From the NCBI RefSeq assembly GCF_023061285.1, contig NZ_JAKGAM010000010.1, positions 1 through 64,000 of the forward strand: a stretch of 64,000 nt of DNA, written 5' to 3'. Below are positions 1 to 8,903 of the stretch, piece after piece. The notes under the pieces are model-generated. The model was given only the letters and a program-made list of their open reading frames with translations, had not been told where the DNA came from and did no database searches. The stretch's first letter is position 1. Each line of letters starts with the position of its first letter. The position numbers were made by a program, and so were the translations under genes. This stretch comes from Chromohalobacter nigrandesensis. Lineage in GTDB: Bacteria; Pseudomonadota; Gammaproteobacteria; Pseudomonadales; Halomonadaceae.

Positions 1-759
1 GCTGACGCGGGTAGGCTGCTGGCTGCGTACGCCGCCCCACTGATTGAGGGCATCCTCGCGCTCGGTGGCATCCTGGCGGTGGAAGCGAATCGCCTGGGGG
101 CTGACGGGGCGGGTGGTATCGACGTCGTCGGTAATGACCAGACGGTGGCCGTCGAAAGATTGGCTGTCGCCCTCGGTCTCCCCGTCGTTGTCGGCGGATT
201 CGGACGATTGATATTCAAAATAATACCAAAGGCCTTCTTCCTCGCAGAGGCGACTGATGAAGTTGAAGTCGCTCTCGCGGTACTGCACGCAGTAGCTGCG
301 CGCGGGATAGTCGCGGCGCAGGTCGAAACGGTAGCGGCCCCGGGCCAGTTCATGGCCGTCGAACACCTGGGTCAGCACCTCCACCACAGAATGGTCCTGG
401 AAGATCCGGCTGTCGCGGCCGAGCTTCAGCATCGCCAGCCACGGCACCAGGGTAAGCTGGTAGTAGGTGACGCCGCCGTCTTCGCCCAGCAGCGCGGCCT
501 CGGCAACCAGGCCATGCAACTGGCGGTAGCTACCGTCGGCCTGCAGGATCGACAGCTTCGCCGGCTGCGCCATCAGCGTCTTGAGTTCGAGATCATTCTG
601 CTGGGAGATGCAGTCGAGCGTATAGCTGAAGGGTTCACTGACCCGCTCCTCGCCCACCAGCCGGTGCGGCAGCAGCGACGCCCCGGCAATGTCCAGTGTC
701 AGCAGCCGCTGCGACGGCGACAGATCGATATCGAAGGTGTCGAAAAGCGCCTCTGACAT
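1..759 (-). CDS. vgrG: Type VI secretion tip protein VgrG, N-terminal part (runs off left edge)
   Basis: The first 253 codons of a VgrG spike protein are present; the rest lies outside the window. VgrG trimers form the tip of the type VI secretion needle and carry or recruit effectors. The reading shows the usual start of the gp27-like module: FDIDLSPSQRLLTLDI, a barrel segment near residues 30-90, then the family-typical FISRLCEEEGLWYYFE at about residues 150-165 and RFHRQ further on. The ATG at 759-757 is preceded by AGGGA at good spacing. No other T6SS structural gene is visible, so this is either the edge of a T6SS cluster or an orphan VgrG island. The C-terminal extension, which would reveal an effector domain, cannot be seen. 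Confidence 0.93.
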   Translation of the reverse strand, partial: MSEALFDTFDIDLSPSQRLLTLDIAGASLLPHRLVGEERVSEPFSYTLDCISQQNDLELKTLMAQPAKLSILQADGSYRQLHGLVAEAALLGEDGGVTYYQLTLVPWLAMLKLGRDSRIFQDHSVVEVLTQVFDGHELARGRYRFDLRRDYPARSYCVQYRESDFNFISRLCEEEGLWYYFEYQSSESADNDGETEGDSQSFDGHRLVITDDVDTTRPVSPQAIRFHRQDATEREDALNQWGGVRSQQPTRVS

Positions 760-959
760 GGCATCGTCCCTGAATGTCATGCATGGCAAGAACGCACGCG
801 CTCAAACGATCGTCGCTTGCCACGCTCGTGCCACGTTTATGTGGAAGAGAGCTAATTTAACATGGATAAAAGTGAAACGTACCCCAGCGACACCGGCGTT
901 CTGTGAGGATTTGTTTCTGACGAAGGGGCTGGGTCAGGCACTGTGCACACATTACCGTG

Positions 960-1300
960 TTACACCCTCGACACTTCATCATCGGCCTCGGCTTCCGCTT
1001 CCATTTCCAGCGCCAGTTCCAGTTGCCCTTCTTCCTACGCAGCTTCTTCCGTCCAGGCCGTGCCCAGCGGGTAGCGAATACGGCACCCATGCCGAAGACC
1101 GCGCCATTGGTGATGCCGGTCATGAAACAGCCCACCGTACCCAACGGCGAGAGCCGATACAGCGTGCGCAGGCTCCAGGCAGCAGACAATGTGGTCGGGC
1201 GGGCGGCCGCAGCCTTCATCGCATCGATCCTGGTCGGTGAGAGAACATACTGCCCTTCAGGATAATCCCCCGCCCTGGCGAGGCACATACGAGGAGCGGT
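960..1300 (-). pseudogene. Decayed MFS transporter C-terminal remnant
   Basis: On the minus strand one frame reads RTLYRLSPLGTVGCFMTGIT followed by NGAVFGMGAVFAT, which resembles the start of the second half of YcaD-type major facilitator transporters. Another frame then reads EEGQLELALEMEAEAEADDE ending in VSRV and a stop at 960-962, which looks like a genuine acidic transporter tail. The two pieces are in different frames, an in-frame TAG precedes the tail, and no full-length transporter frame exists. I infer a largely deleted and frameshifted gene. The 5' limit near 1300 is approximate. Confidence 0.6.
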
Positions 1301-1440
1301 TGACCAACTCCATGACGCCTTCATACAGACGAAGACACAAGTCAGACGTCGAGTTACTGCTGAAAACACGCTGGCGCACGCCAAGCTGAGGTTTATGACA
1401 CTGCGATGCCAATAGGCACACATACTGCTACACTACCCGC

Positions 1441-1725
1441 ATGAAACCAATCGATTGGAATGCTGACAAGAACCAGCTCTTAATGGATGAGAGGGGCGTC
1501 TCCTTCGAAGATGTCGTATTCGCTTTGCAAGCAGATGGCTTGCTCGATGATATGGTTCATCCCAATAAAGAAAAGTACCCGAACCAGCGCATATTCGTGG
1601 TCAGAATTGACGACTACGCTTGGCTGGTCCCCTACGTTGAGGATGAAAAGGCGCTTTTCTTAAAGACGATCATTCCCAGCCGCAAGGCCTCCAGAAAGTA
1701 TTTACAGGAGCAGAATGGTGAGTAA
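1441..1725 (+). CDS. brnT: BrnT-like type II toxin
   Basis: A 94-residue protein with the BrnT-family outline: an N-terminal IDWNADKN strand (family: F-x-W-D-x-x-K), RGVSFEDVVFAL, then a beta-rich body (RIFVVRIDDYAWLVPYVE) and a C-terminal RKASRKYL basic tail. BrnT toxins are small ribonucleases of the RelE fold kept inactive by a DNA-binding antitoxin that also represses the operon. The next gene overlaps its end by 11 bp and encodes an antitoxin-like protein, which supports a toxin-antitoxin operon. Composition is noticeably less GC-rich than the flanking genes, suggesting transfer. Assignment to BrnT rather than another RelE-like family is by recognition of motifs only. Confidence 0.72.
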   Translation: MKPIDWNADKNQLLMDERGVSFEDVVFALQADGLLDDMVHPNKEKYPNQRIFVVRIDDYAWLVPYVEDEKALFLKTIIPSRKASRKYLQEQNGE

Positions 1726-2020
1726 AACCAAGCTAAATAACGAAGAGCAAGCACTGCTCGACGACTACGATGCTGATGAATTCGTATCTGAGCTAGACAA
1801 CGAACGCCGAGAATATCTTGCCCAAACGGCGGCGGACGCGTTCAAAAAAGACAAGCGCATCAATATCCGCATTTCCCAGCGTGACTTGGAAGCACTTCAA
1901 CGACGTGCCTTAGAAGAGGGGCTCCCCTATCAGTCGCTGGTATCGAGCGTGCTACACAAATACGTCTCCGGCGGGCTCAAGGATATCTCGGCTAGCAAAC
2001 CCAACCACCGAAAGCGTTAA
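1715..2020 (+). CDS. brnA: BrnA/CopG-like antitoxin
   Basis: A 101-residue acidic-then-basic protein. Residues about 45-85 (KDKRINIRISQRDLEALQRR, then ALEEGLPYQSLVSSVLHKYV) match the ribbon-helix-helix antitoxins of the CopG/BrnA group, where INIRIS is the DNA-contacting strand. The acidic N-terminal half (ALLDDYDADEFVSELDNE) would be the toxin-binding part, although in many BrnA proteins the order is different. Translational overlap with the upstream toxin gene implies coupled expression and autorepression. No obvious palindromic operator was identified in the 60 bp upstream of the toxin gene. Confidence 0.72.
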   Translation: MVSKTKLNNEEQALLDDYDADEFVSELDNERREYLAQTAADAFKKDKRINIRISQRDLEALQRRALEEGLPYQSLVSSVLHKYVSGGLKDISASKPNHRKR

Positions 2021-2053
2021 CGCTCACGGCCTACGCGGTCGCGGCCGCCCGGA

Positions 2054-3397
2054 CTAGACGGCCGCCACCCCACGCCGGACACTGAACCGACGCACCAGTG
2101 CATCCACCACCGCCATGACGATCATCGAGGCGCCCACCAGCGGGAAGATGACGCCACCGATGGCGAGCAACGCCAGCACGCCGCGCAGTCGACGGGGGTC
2201 CTTGGGTTCAGGGGGAATTCCCAGCTTGCCGCTGGGTCGGCGCTTCCACCACATCACGCCCGACGAGACGCACAGCAGCACGATCCCCGCGCAGGCCAGC
2301 GCTAGAATCAGCTGATTGGCGAGCCCGTACTGCTGGCCCATATGGACGTTGATGCCCCACTCCAGCGACTTGCCCAGCGGGCCGTAGTCGGCATAGTTCA
2401 TATCCAGAAGCGGCTCGCCGCTGTACTGATCCAGATGCACGACGCGCTGCCGTGACAAATCGTCGGGGTAGATCGAGCCGGTATAGACCCCGCTAGGGTC
2501 GCTCGGCAGGCTGACGGCATAGCCGGGCGCGAGCCCCAGATCGTCGAACGTCCGTACTGCGCCGTTCAGGCCGATGCTCTGCGCGTCCGCGCCCCCGGGC
2601 GTCGATTCCGGCAACTGCGCCTGCTCCAGCGACCAGGTCGTCTTCTCCCGCTCCGCCAGCCGTTCGTCGGAGAGCGGCACGTTGACACGCACCCCGTCCG
2701 GATAACCGAAATTGTGACCGTTGGCGAGCTCATTGACCTTGCTACCCCAGACCGTGGTCCAGGGCATCCCGGTCACGGCGAGAAAGAGAATGAAACCAGC
2801 CACGAAGAGTCCGGTAACGGCGTGAAGATCCCGCCAGAAGAGCCGCTTCGCCGGGGTCGCGCGTACCGTCATCACGCCTCCGCGCCGTCCGCGTGGCCAC
2901 CACAAGTAAAGCCCGGTCAGCACCAGCAGGATCGACCAGCCGCCGACGATCTCGATGATCATGCTGGCCGTCTCGCCGAAGTAGCTGAGGCTGTGGATAG
3001 ACCGCACGATCCACATCACGCTGCCGCGATAAGCCGTCGTGCCGGTAACTTCACCGGTATAAGGGTCGACGTAGACGGCTTGCTTGCCGTCGGCGGTGGT
3101 GATGTCGACCTCCGACGCAAGATTGGGCGCCGCCGGCGGCACGTAGCGGAATGCCTCACCAGGATGCGCCGCCACGGCGGCATCGAGCTGTTGCTGCGGC
3201 GCTACCGTCGGCGACGACTGTGCCTCGACGCGCACGATGTCCGCGCTGAGCCACTGGTCGATCTCATCCTTGAAGAGATACAGCCCACCGGTCACCGCCA
3301 GCGAGATCAGAAAGGGAATCGCGATGAGACCCGCGTAGAAATGCCAACGCCAGACCGCCCGATAAAGGTCGCTGGCGTCACGTGAAGAACGAGACAT
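2054..3397 (-). CDS. PepSY-associated TM domain protein (PiuB-like, iron-regulated membrane family)
   Basis: A membrane protein of 447 residues from the ATG at 3397, preceded by GGGGGC; a longer frame upstream adds residues with no family resemblance. Visible features are a first helix (WHFYAGLIAIPFLISLAVTG), a periplasmic region with PepSY-type stretch (VYVDPYTGEVTGTTAYRGSV), the RSIHSLSYFGETASMIIEIV segment with two His typical of this family, three further hydrophobic helices, and a C-terminal pair. Members are linked to siderophore or metal reduction and uptake and usually sit near TonB receptors; none is present here. The next gene is a DUF2946 protein, a frequent neighbour of metal genes. 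Substrate is unknown. Confidence 0.85.
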   Translation of the reverse strand: MSRSSRDASDLYRAVWRWHFYAGLIAIPFLISLAVTGGLYLFKDEIDQWLSADIVRVEAQSSPTVAPQQQLDAAVAAHPGEAFRYVPPAAPNLASEVDITTADGKQAVYVDPYTGEVTGTTAYRGSVMWIVRSIHSLSYFGETASMIIEIVGGWSILLVLTGLYLWWPRGRRGGVMTVRATPAKRLFWRDLHAVTGLFVAGFILFLAVTGMPWTTVWGSKVNELANGHNFGYPDGVRVNVPLSDERLAEREKTTWSLEQAQLPESTPGGADAQSIGLNGAVRTFDDLGLAPGYAVSLPSDPSGVYTGSIYPDDLSRQRVVHLDQYSGEPLLDMNYADYGPLGKSLEWGINVHMGQQYGLANQLILALACAGIVLLCVSSGVMWWKRRPSGKLGIPPEPKDPRRLRGVLALLAIGGVIFPLVGASMIVMAVVDALVRRFSVRRGVAAV

Positions 3398-3508
3398 GAA
3401 GCCCCCGCATAGCGTGCCGTTGGCTACCGACAGGTAGCCGAATCCATTGTTGGTCGACGACCCTGAGCATGCGTCGACATACACACACCTGGCTGGGATC
3501 GAGACCGC

Positions 3509-3901
3509 TTAGACGTGACGAAAAGCGGGAGGTGGGGCGCGGGTCAGTGCATTGGGGAAGGTGGTCGCCACGGCCTGGGATGCAAGCACCCTCGGCACGC
3601 GCGGCGCAATGACAGCGGTATTATCCGGTACGGGGGCACTGGAAGCCCCTTCGATGACCGGGAAATGGCCGAATAACGAGCAATAAGCACACTGATCGTG
3701 AAGCCCGACCGACTCGATATGGCCGCTGGACGGCGCACCCTGCCCAGCGTCAACGTGCATCATCCTGTGCGCGGGCATCGAATCATCCCGCAGGGACGCG
3801 CTGGCCTGGCCTATCACCGGGCCGCAGATGACCAGCAGCATGGCGAACAGACTCAGCCAAGCAGTGAGACGACGCGTGGATGTGCGCGAGAAAAAGAACA
3901 T
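3509..3901 (-). CDS. DUF2946 family exported protein
   Basis: A 130-residue protein from the ATG at 3901. The N-terminus (basic FSRTSTRR followed by LTAWLSLFAMLLVICGPV) is a signal peptide or membrane anchor. A HDQCAYCSLFGHFP motif about two thirds along is the cysteine-containing signature of DUF2946, a family associated with copper or other metal loci and TonB receptors. It lies 110 bp upstream of the PepSY membrane gene on the same strand, so the two probably form one metal-related unit. Function is not known. Confidence 0.75.
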   Translation of the reverse strand: MFFFSRTSTRRLTAWLSLFAMLLVICGPVIGQASASLRDDSMPAHRMMHVDAGQGAPSSGHIESVGLHDQCAYCSLFGHFPVIEGASSAPVPDNTAVIAPRVPRVLASQAVATTFPNALTRAPPPAFRHV

Positions 3902-4157
3902 GGAATCGGCCGGGAGATAGTCAGACGCATGCCATACTAGCGCAGCCCTGTGCCAAACACAGCCAGATGATCGCGCGTGCTCATGGTGCATGCGATGCCA
4001 TGCGCACGTACCCCGGGTCAGAGGCGGCCTGCGGCGCTATGATGCAAGGCAGGGTGCGACAATCCGTCTCGCGGATCGACCAAGCGCGGCGGCAGGTTAT
4101 GATGAACTCGATGACGCCACGACGTTATTCCTTTCTCCATGCAAGGAGCTAGTCACT

Positions 4158-4877
4158 ATGCACACCATCGGTTTGCTCGGCGGTATGAGCTGGGAGTCCA
4201 CCGAGAGCTACTATCGCGCGCTGAACGAGGGCGTGAAGCAGGCACTGGGCGGCTTGCATTCGGCGAAGGTGGCGATGGTGAGCGTCGACTTCGCCGAGAT
4301 CGAGACCTTGCAACGCGAAGGGCACTGGGACGCGGCAGGTGAAGCACTGGCCACCGCCGCGCGCCAGATCGAGCACGCCGGGGCGGATTTCCTGCTGATC
4401 GCCACGAACACCATGCACAAGGTAGCGCCGCAGGTGGAAGCGGCCATCGATATCCCGCTGCTGCACATCGCCGATACCACGGCCGAACGCCTGGTCGCCG
4501 ACGGCATCACACGGGTCGGACTGCTCGGCACACGTTTCACCATGGAGCAGGACTTCTACAAGCAACGCCTGACCGAGCGCTTCGGCATCGAGGTCATCGT
4601 GCCGGAGGACACCCAGCGCGACCAAGTGCACCGAGTGATCTTCGAGGAGCTGTGCCTCGGGCGCATCGAATCCGCCTCGCGGGAGGCTTTTCTAGACGTG
4701 ATCGACTCGCTGCATGCCCGGGGCGCGCAGGCGGTAATCCTCGGCTGCACCGAAATCGCCATGCTGATCAAGGCAACCGACACCTATGTGACGCTCTACG
4801 ACACCACGGCACTGCATGCCGAGGCCGCCGTGAAACACGCGCTCACTGAATCCCCCTTGTCGGCAGACACTCAATAG
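4158..4877 (+). CDS. Aspartate/glutamate racemase family protein (YgeA type)
   Basis: A 239-residue protein starting at the ATG 4158 after AAGGAG. It begins IGLLGGMSWEST, the hallmark of the aspartate/glutamate racemase superfamily. The first catalytic motif reads ATNTMHK, with Thr where classical aspartate racemases have Cys, and the second reads LGCTEIAML with the expected Cys. From memory, E. coli YgeA uses the same Thr/Cys arrangement and has broad amino-acid racemase activity; that this protein does likewise is inference. A DUF427 gene follows after 13 bp and may be co-transcribed. Confidence 0.88.
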   Translation: MHTIGLLGGMSWESTESYYRALNEGVKQALGGLHSAKVAMVSVDFAEIETLQREGHWDAAGEALATAARQIEHAGADFLLIATNTMHKVAPQVEAAIDIPLLHIADTTAERLVADGITRVGLLGTRFTMEQDFYKQRLTERFGIEVIVPEDTQRDQVHRVIFEELCLGRIESASREAFLDVIDSLHARGAQAVILGCTEIAMLIKATDTYVTLYDTTALHAEAAVKHALTESPLSADTQ

Positions 4878-4890
4878 CCCGGGAGACCCC

Positions 4891-5241
4891 ATGTCAGAGG
4901 CCCCCACACAAGACCGTATTACTCTGCATTCGCACGCCCGGCGCATTCAGGTATGGGACGGCGACACATTGATCGCCGATAGCACTCGCGCCATCGAGCT
5001 TCGCGAGCGCGGTTATCCGCCACGCCAGTATCTGCCCCAAAGCGACGTGCGCATAGGCCACTTAACCCGCTCCGAGACCATGACGCACTGTCCCTTCAAG
5101 GGAGACGCCACCTACTACAGCACTGGCGAGCACCACGATATCGCCTGGCAATACGCCACCCCGCTGGCGAAGATGGCAGCGATTGCCGGCCGTCTGGCGT
5201 TCGATGACACGGCGTTAGATGTCCGCGTAGAGACGGCGTAG
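4891..5241 (+). CDS. DUF427 domain protein
   Basis: A 116-residue protein that is essentially one DUF427 domain. Recognisable features are RRIQVWDGDTLIADSTRAIE, YPPRQYLPQSDV and the conserved MTHCPFKGDATYYS stretch with its Cys-Pro-Phe-Lys-Gly core. DUF427 proteins are small single-domain beta proteins of unknown biochemical role. GGGAGA lies a few bases before the ATG. Thirteen bases separate it from the upstream racemase gene, so an operon is likely. Confidence 0.88.
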   Translation: MSEAPTQDRITLHSHARRIQVWDGDTLIADSTRAIELRERGYPPRQYLPQSDVRIGHLTRSETMTHCPFKGDATYYSTGEHHDIAWQYATPLAKMAAIAGRLAFDDTALDVRVETA

Positions 5242-5336
5242 TCTAGGCGCTTTCATTTTGAATGTGTGTTCTAGGCATGTGAGGGCGGGCCTGGCGCCAT
5301 CAGGGAAGTACCATGTTCCAGCACAAGGGAGATGTC

Positions 5337-6230
5337 ATGTCAGTCGCCGTGCGCGAATTCGTGGCCAGAGTGTGGCCGGTGGCCATGCTGATCGTGGCGA
5401 TGTGCTCGATCCAGACCGGTGCCTCCATCGCCAAGACCCTGTTTCCGATCATCGGCGCCACCGGCACGACCTCGATCCGCTTGATTCTCGCCGCGCTTAT
5501 ACTACTGATCGTGATGCGGCCCTGGCGCCAGCGATTCAGCCGCCGCGCCTGGAAGTCGACCTTGATCTACGGCGTCGCCCTCGGCGTCATGAATCTGCTC
5601 TTCTACCAGGCGCTGCAGACCGTGCCGCTGGGTATCGCGGTGGCGTTGGAGTTCACCGGGCCGCTGACGGTGGCGATGCTCTCCTCGCGACGCTGGCTGG
5701 ATCTGCTATGGGTGGCATTTGCCGTGCTCGGCCTGGCGTTCCTTCTGCTGCTGGGTGACGACCGTAATGGTCCGATAGACCCTTACGGTGCGGCTTGCGC
5801 GCTGGGGGCCGGGGCTTGCTGGGCACTCTATATTTTGTTCGGCCAGAAGGCAGGCTCGGTCAACGGCGCCCAAAGCGCCACGCTGGGCATCACCATCGCG
5901 GCGGTGGTGATCGCCCCTGTCGGTCTGATTGACGTCGGACCAGCGATTTTCGCTCCGGAAGTACTACCGCTCGCGCTTGCCGTCGCCGTGCTGTCCACGG
6001 CCCTGCCCTACACGCTCGAAATGGTAGCGCTGCCGCGCCTACAGACCCAGACCTTCGGTACCTTGATGAGCTTGGAACCCGCGATCGGTGCGCTCTCCGG
6101 CCTGCTGTTCCTGAGCCAACTCCTGAGTGGCCTGCAGTGGCTAGCCATCGGCCTGATCATCGTCGCCTCGATCGGCACCACGCTGACGGTGCGCCGACGC
6201 GATACCTTCGAGACCCCGGCGCCGGACTGA
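5337..6230 (+). CDS. EamA/DMT exporter, RhtA-like
   Basis: A hydrophobic protein of 297 residues with about ten membrane helices in two EamA repeats. The segment VPLGIAVALEFTGPLTVAML is strongly RhtA-like, the threonine/homoserine exporter group. I chose the ATG at 5337 because AAGGGAG precedes it, rather than an ATG 24 bases earlier. The protein is expected in the inner membrane, exporting amino acids or related metabolites. Exact substrate cannot be read from sequence. It is convergent with ampC. Confidence 0.85.
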   Translation: MSVAVREFVARVWPVAMLIVAMCSIQTGASIAKTLFPIIGATGTTSIRLILAALILLIVMRPWRQRFSRRAWKSTLIYGVALGVMNLLFYQALQTVPLGIAVALEFTGPLTVAMLSSRRWLDLLWVAFAVLGLAFLLLLGDDRNGPIDPYGAACALGAGACWALYILFGQKAGSVNGAQSATLGITIAAVVIAPVGLIDVGPAIFAPEVLPLALAVAVLSTALPYTLEMVALPRLQTQTFGTLMSLEPAIGALSGLLFLSQLLSGLQWLAIGLIIVASIGTTLTVRRRDTFETPAPD

Positions 6231-6281
6231 AGCGCCCAGCCGCTTGAGCGTGGAGACAGAGCCGAACTGTACCCTCATGCG

Positions 6282-7448
6282 CTACGGCACGTCGATCACG
6301 CCAAGGCCGGACAGGATGCGATAAGCCGCCTCAACGCGAGCGTCATTGGGATAGTTCTTGTTGGCCAGCATCACCAGCCCCGTCTGCTCGCCGGGCAGCA
6401 TCACGACATAGCCGCCGAAGCCGTTGGTGGAGCCGGTCTTGTTGATCCAGACATCGTCACGCGGCGCTTGTAGCGGTTCGATCGCCTTGGCGGCGTTGGG
6501 GTCGAGGATCATGTCATAGCCGTTACCGGTCAGCAGCGTATCGAGCGCGACGGGGAGTGGGTACTGCTCCCAGATCAGATCCTGCGTCATGTCGCCGACT
6601 CGGTAATACCCCTGGCGAGTAGCGTCGATGGCCTGCTGTAGCTCGGCGCCGATCTCCGCGAGATGCAGGTTGGCCTGCACCAGCCTGGCCATATCGCCGG
6701 CGGTCGTCTTGATACCGTAGGCCTCGTCGTCGAGCACGCCCGGCGCCACGCGAATCGGCTGGCCGTCCTTGTTCTCGCCCATGGCGTAATCAGCCATATG
6801 ATCATCGGGAACGTCGTACCAAGTGTGCTGCAATCCCAGCGGCTCCAGCACGTGCGCATGCATCGCGGGAACGAACTCGCTATCCAGACTCGCCGCCGTC
6901 TCCACGCCGAGTAGCCCGATACCGAGATTGGAGTAGGTGCGGACGTCGCCAATCGTTTCCGGCGGCTGCCACTGGCGGAACCAGCTCATCAGTGATGCGC
7001 GGTCGGTCACCTCATCCGGCACGAAAAGCGGCAGCCCGCCGGTGGTGTGGGTACCCAGATTGAGGCCGCTGATCTCATCGAAGGCGCTGCCCTCGAGCGC
7101 GGGCAGATAACGGCTGATCGGGGCATCGAGATCGAGCTTGCCCTGAACGGAGGCCTGGGAGGCGAGTGTCGCGGTGAACGTCTTGCTGAGCGAACCGATC
7201 TCGAACAGCGTGGCATCGTCGACCGCTGAGTCGGTCTCACGGTCGGCAACGCCGTAATTGAAGATCTGTGTGCCATCCGGACGCACGATGGCGACTGCCA
7301 TGCCAGAAATCTGCTGGTCGGCCATCAGCGACTCGACGATGGGGTCGAGCACCTCGCGCGCTTGCGACTCCCCGTCATCCGTTTGCGCTAGGGCCACGTT
7401 CATCCCCCACAACAGCGTCAACGGCACCCCCAGTATCCAACCTTTCAT
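6282..7448 (-). CDS. ampC: Class C beta-lactamase, AmpC type
   Basis: A 388-residue protein with a signal peptide ([22 protein letters not shown], likely cleavage after the last Ala). The serine hydrolase motifs are all present: SLSK (SxxK nucleophile), YSN in RTYSNLGIG, and KTG in [12 protein letters not shown]. These are the AmpC signatures for periplasmic hydrolysis of cephalosporins and penicillins. The mature protein is rich in Asp and Glu, as in halophile beta-lactamases. The ATG at 7448 follows AAAGGAAG. No ampR neighbour is present; the divergent gene is a zinc chaperone, so expression is probably constitutive or otherwise controlled. Confidence 0.93.
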   Translation of the reverse strand: MKGWILGVPLTLLWGMNVALAQTDDGESQAREVLDPIVESLMADQQISGMAVAIVRPDGTQIFNYGVADRETDSAVDDATLFEIGSLSKTFTATLASQASVQGKLDLDAPISRYLPALEGSAFDEISGLNLGTHTTGGLPLFVPDEVTDRASLMSWFRQWQPPETIGDVRTYSNLGIGLLGVETAASLDSEFVPAMHAHVLEPLGLQHTWYDVPDDHMADYAMGENKDGQPIRVAPGVLDDEAYGIKTTAGDMARLVQANLHLAEIGAELQQAIDATRQGYYRVGDMTQDLIWEQYPLPVALDTLLTGNGYDMILDPNAAKAIEPLQAPRDDVWINKTGSTNGFGGYVVMLPGEQTGLVMLANKNYPNDARVEAAYRILSGLGVIDVP

Positions 7449-7571
7449 GGCGCTTCCTTTTGCACGTCGATAAACCAAAACCCTGAACCGGTATCATGCG
7501 CCAAAAAAGTGACCGCTGGAACGGGCTCAGGCCACGTCATCGCCATGATGGCTATCTCAGTAATTGCCAAT

Positions 7572-7589
7572 TTGTTATGATATAACATA
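7572..7589. promoter_or_regulatory. Zur-type operator upstream of zigA-folE2
   Basis: TGTTATGATATAACA is an almost perfect palindrome matching the gammaproteobacterial Zur box core (TGTTAT-N3-ATAACA). It lies about 80 bp before zigA. Two similar boxes precede znuA and zinT in this window, which makes the Zur reading strong. Confidence 0.85.
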
Positions 7590-7667
7590 TTATTTAGTGC
7601 CGCCACGTCGTAAGTGGGCGTCGAGTACATCACAGCGCTGCGCATACTAGGTAAGAGGAGAAACATC

Positions 7668-8900
7668 ATGGCGTCATCGCAGAAAACACTCCCGGTCACC
7701 GTACTGTCCGGCTTTCTAGGGGCCGGCAAGACCACATTGCTCAACCACATTCTCGCCAACCGTGAAGGACGGCGCGTGGCAGTGATCGTCAACGATATGA
7801 GCGAGGTCAATATCGACGCCTCACTGATCCGCGGCGCGGCCACCGAAGAACAGGCGCCCGACGACACGGTGACGCTCAACCGAGCCGAAGAGCGCCTCGT
7901 CGAGATGAGCAATGGCTGCATCTGCTGCACCTTGCGCGAGGACTTGCTGGTCGAGGTGCGGCGTCTAGCCGCCGAGGAACGCTTCGACCATCTGGTGATC
8001 GAATCCACGGGCATTTCCGAACCATTGCCGGTAGCTGAGACCTTTACCTTTACGGACGAAGGCGGCCAGAGCCTCTCTCAGGTCGCCCGGCTGGATACGC
8101 TGGTCACCGTGGTGGATGGCGCCAATTTCCTTTCCCAATATCACGAGGCCCAGTCGTTGTCCGAGGCCGGAGAAAGCCTCGGCGAAGACGATGAACGCAA
8201 TGTCGCCGACCTGCTGGTCGACCAAGTCGAGTTCTGCGATGTCTTGCTGATCAGCAAGACGGATCTGCTCGAAACCGAACAGCTAAATGAGCTGACGGCA
8301 GTGCTGCGCTCGCTCAATCCCGAGGCCGACTTGATCCCCATGGCGCATGGCCAGGTGCCGCTGGACAAGGTTCTGGATACCGGACGTTTCAGTTTCGAGC
8401 GCGCCCAGCAGGCACCGGGATGGTTGAAGGAAATGCGCGGCGAACACGTGCCGGAAACCGAGGAATACGGCATTTCGAGCTTCACTTACCATGCCCGGCG
8501 TCCTTTTCATCCACAGAAATTCTACGAGCTAATTCATGGCGATGGCTTCGACGCCACGCTGCTGCGCTCCAAGGGCTTCTTCTGGCTGGCCACACGGCCT
8601 CAATACGTTGGGCAGTGGAGCCAGGCCGGCGGCATCGCGCATTACGGTTTCGCGGGGATGTTCTGGAAAGCCGTACCCAAAGCGCACTGGCCCGACGACC
8701 CCGAGTATCGGGAGGCGATCATGGATAAATGGCAGGAACCCTTCGGCGACATGCGCCAGGAATTGGTCTTCATCGGTCAACGCCTGAATCAGTCACAAAT
8801 GCGCCAAGCGCTCGATGCCTGCTTGTTGAGCGAAGAGGAAATGCTCGCCGGCAATGCGCACTGGCAGACATTGCCCGATCCTTTTCCAGCCTGGGACTGA
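7668..8900 (+). CDS. zigA: COG0523 zinc metallochaperone GTPase ZigA
   Basis: A 410-residue G3E-family GTPase from the ATG at 7668 (AGAGGAG upstream). The P-loop is [13 protein letters not shown] near residues 14-26, the metal-binding CxCC motif appears as [11 protein letters not shown], and the guanine specificity motif as SKTDLLE. The C-terminal half carries the CobW_C domain with [15 protein letters not shown]. ZigA-type proteins deliver zinc to client enzymes when zinc is scarce. The Zur box upstream and folE2 just three bases downstream fit this role exactly. Confidence 0.93.
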   Translation: MASSQKTLPVTVLSGFLGAGKTTLLNHILANREGRRVAVIVNDMSEVNIDASLIRGAATEEQAPDDTVTLNRAEERLVEMSNGCICCTLREDLLVEVRRLAAEERFDHLVIESTGISEPLPVAETFTFTDEGGQSLSQVARLDTLVTVVDGANFLSQYHEAQSLSEAGESLGEDDERNVADLLVDQVEFCDVLLISKTDLLETEQLNELTAVLRSLNPEADLIPMAHGQVPLDKVLDTGRFSFERAQQAPGWLKEMRGEHVPETEEYGISSFTYHARRPFHPQKFYELIHGDGFDATLLRSKGFFWLATRPQYVGQWSQAGGIAHYGFAGMFWKAVPKAHWPDDPEYREAIMDKWQEPFGDMRQELVFIGQRLNQSQMRQALDACLLSEEEMLAGNAHWQTLPDPFPAWD

Positions 8901-8903
8901 TAC

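Noticed and set aside
79-756. Long open frame on the plus strand
   Set aside because: It is the antisense shadow of vgrG, whose minus-strand reading has clear VgrG motifs and a ribosome site.
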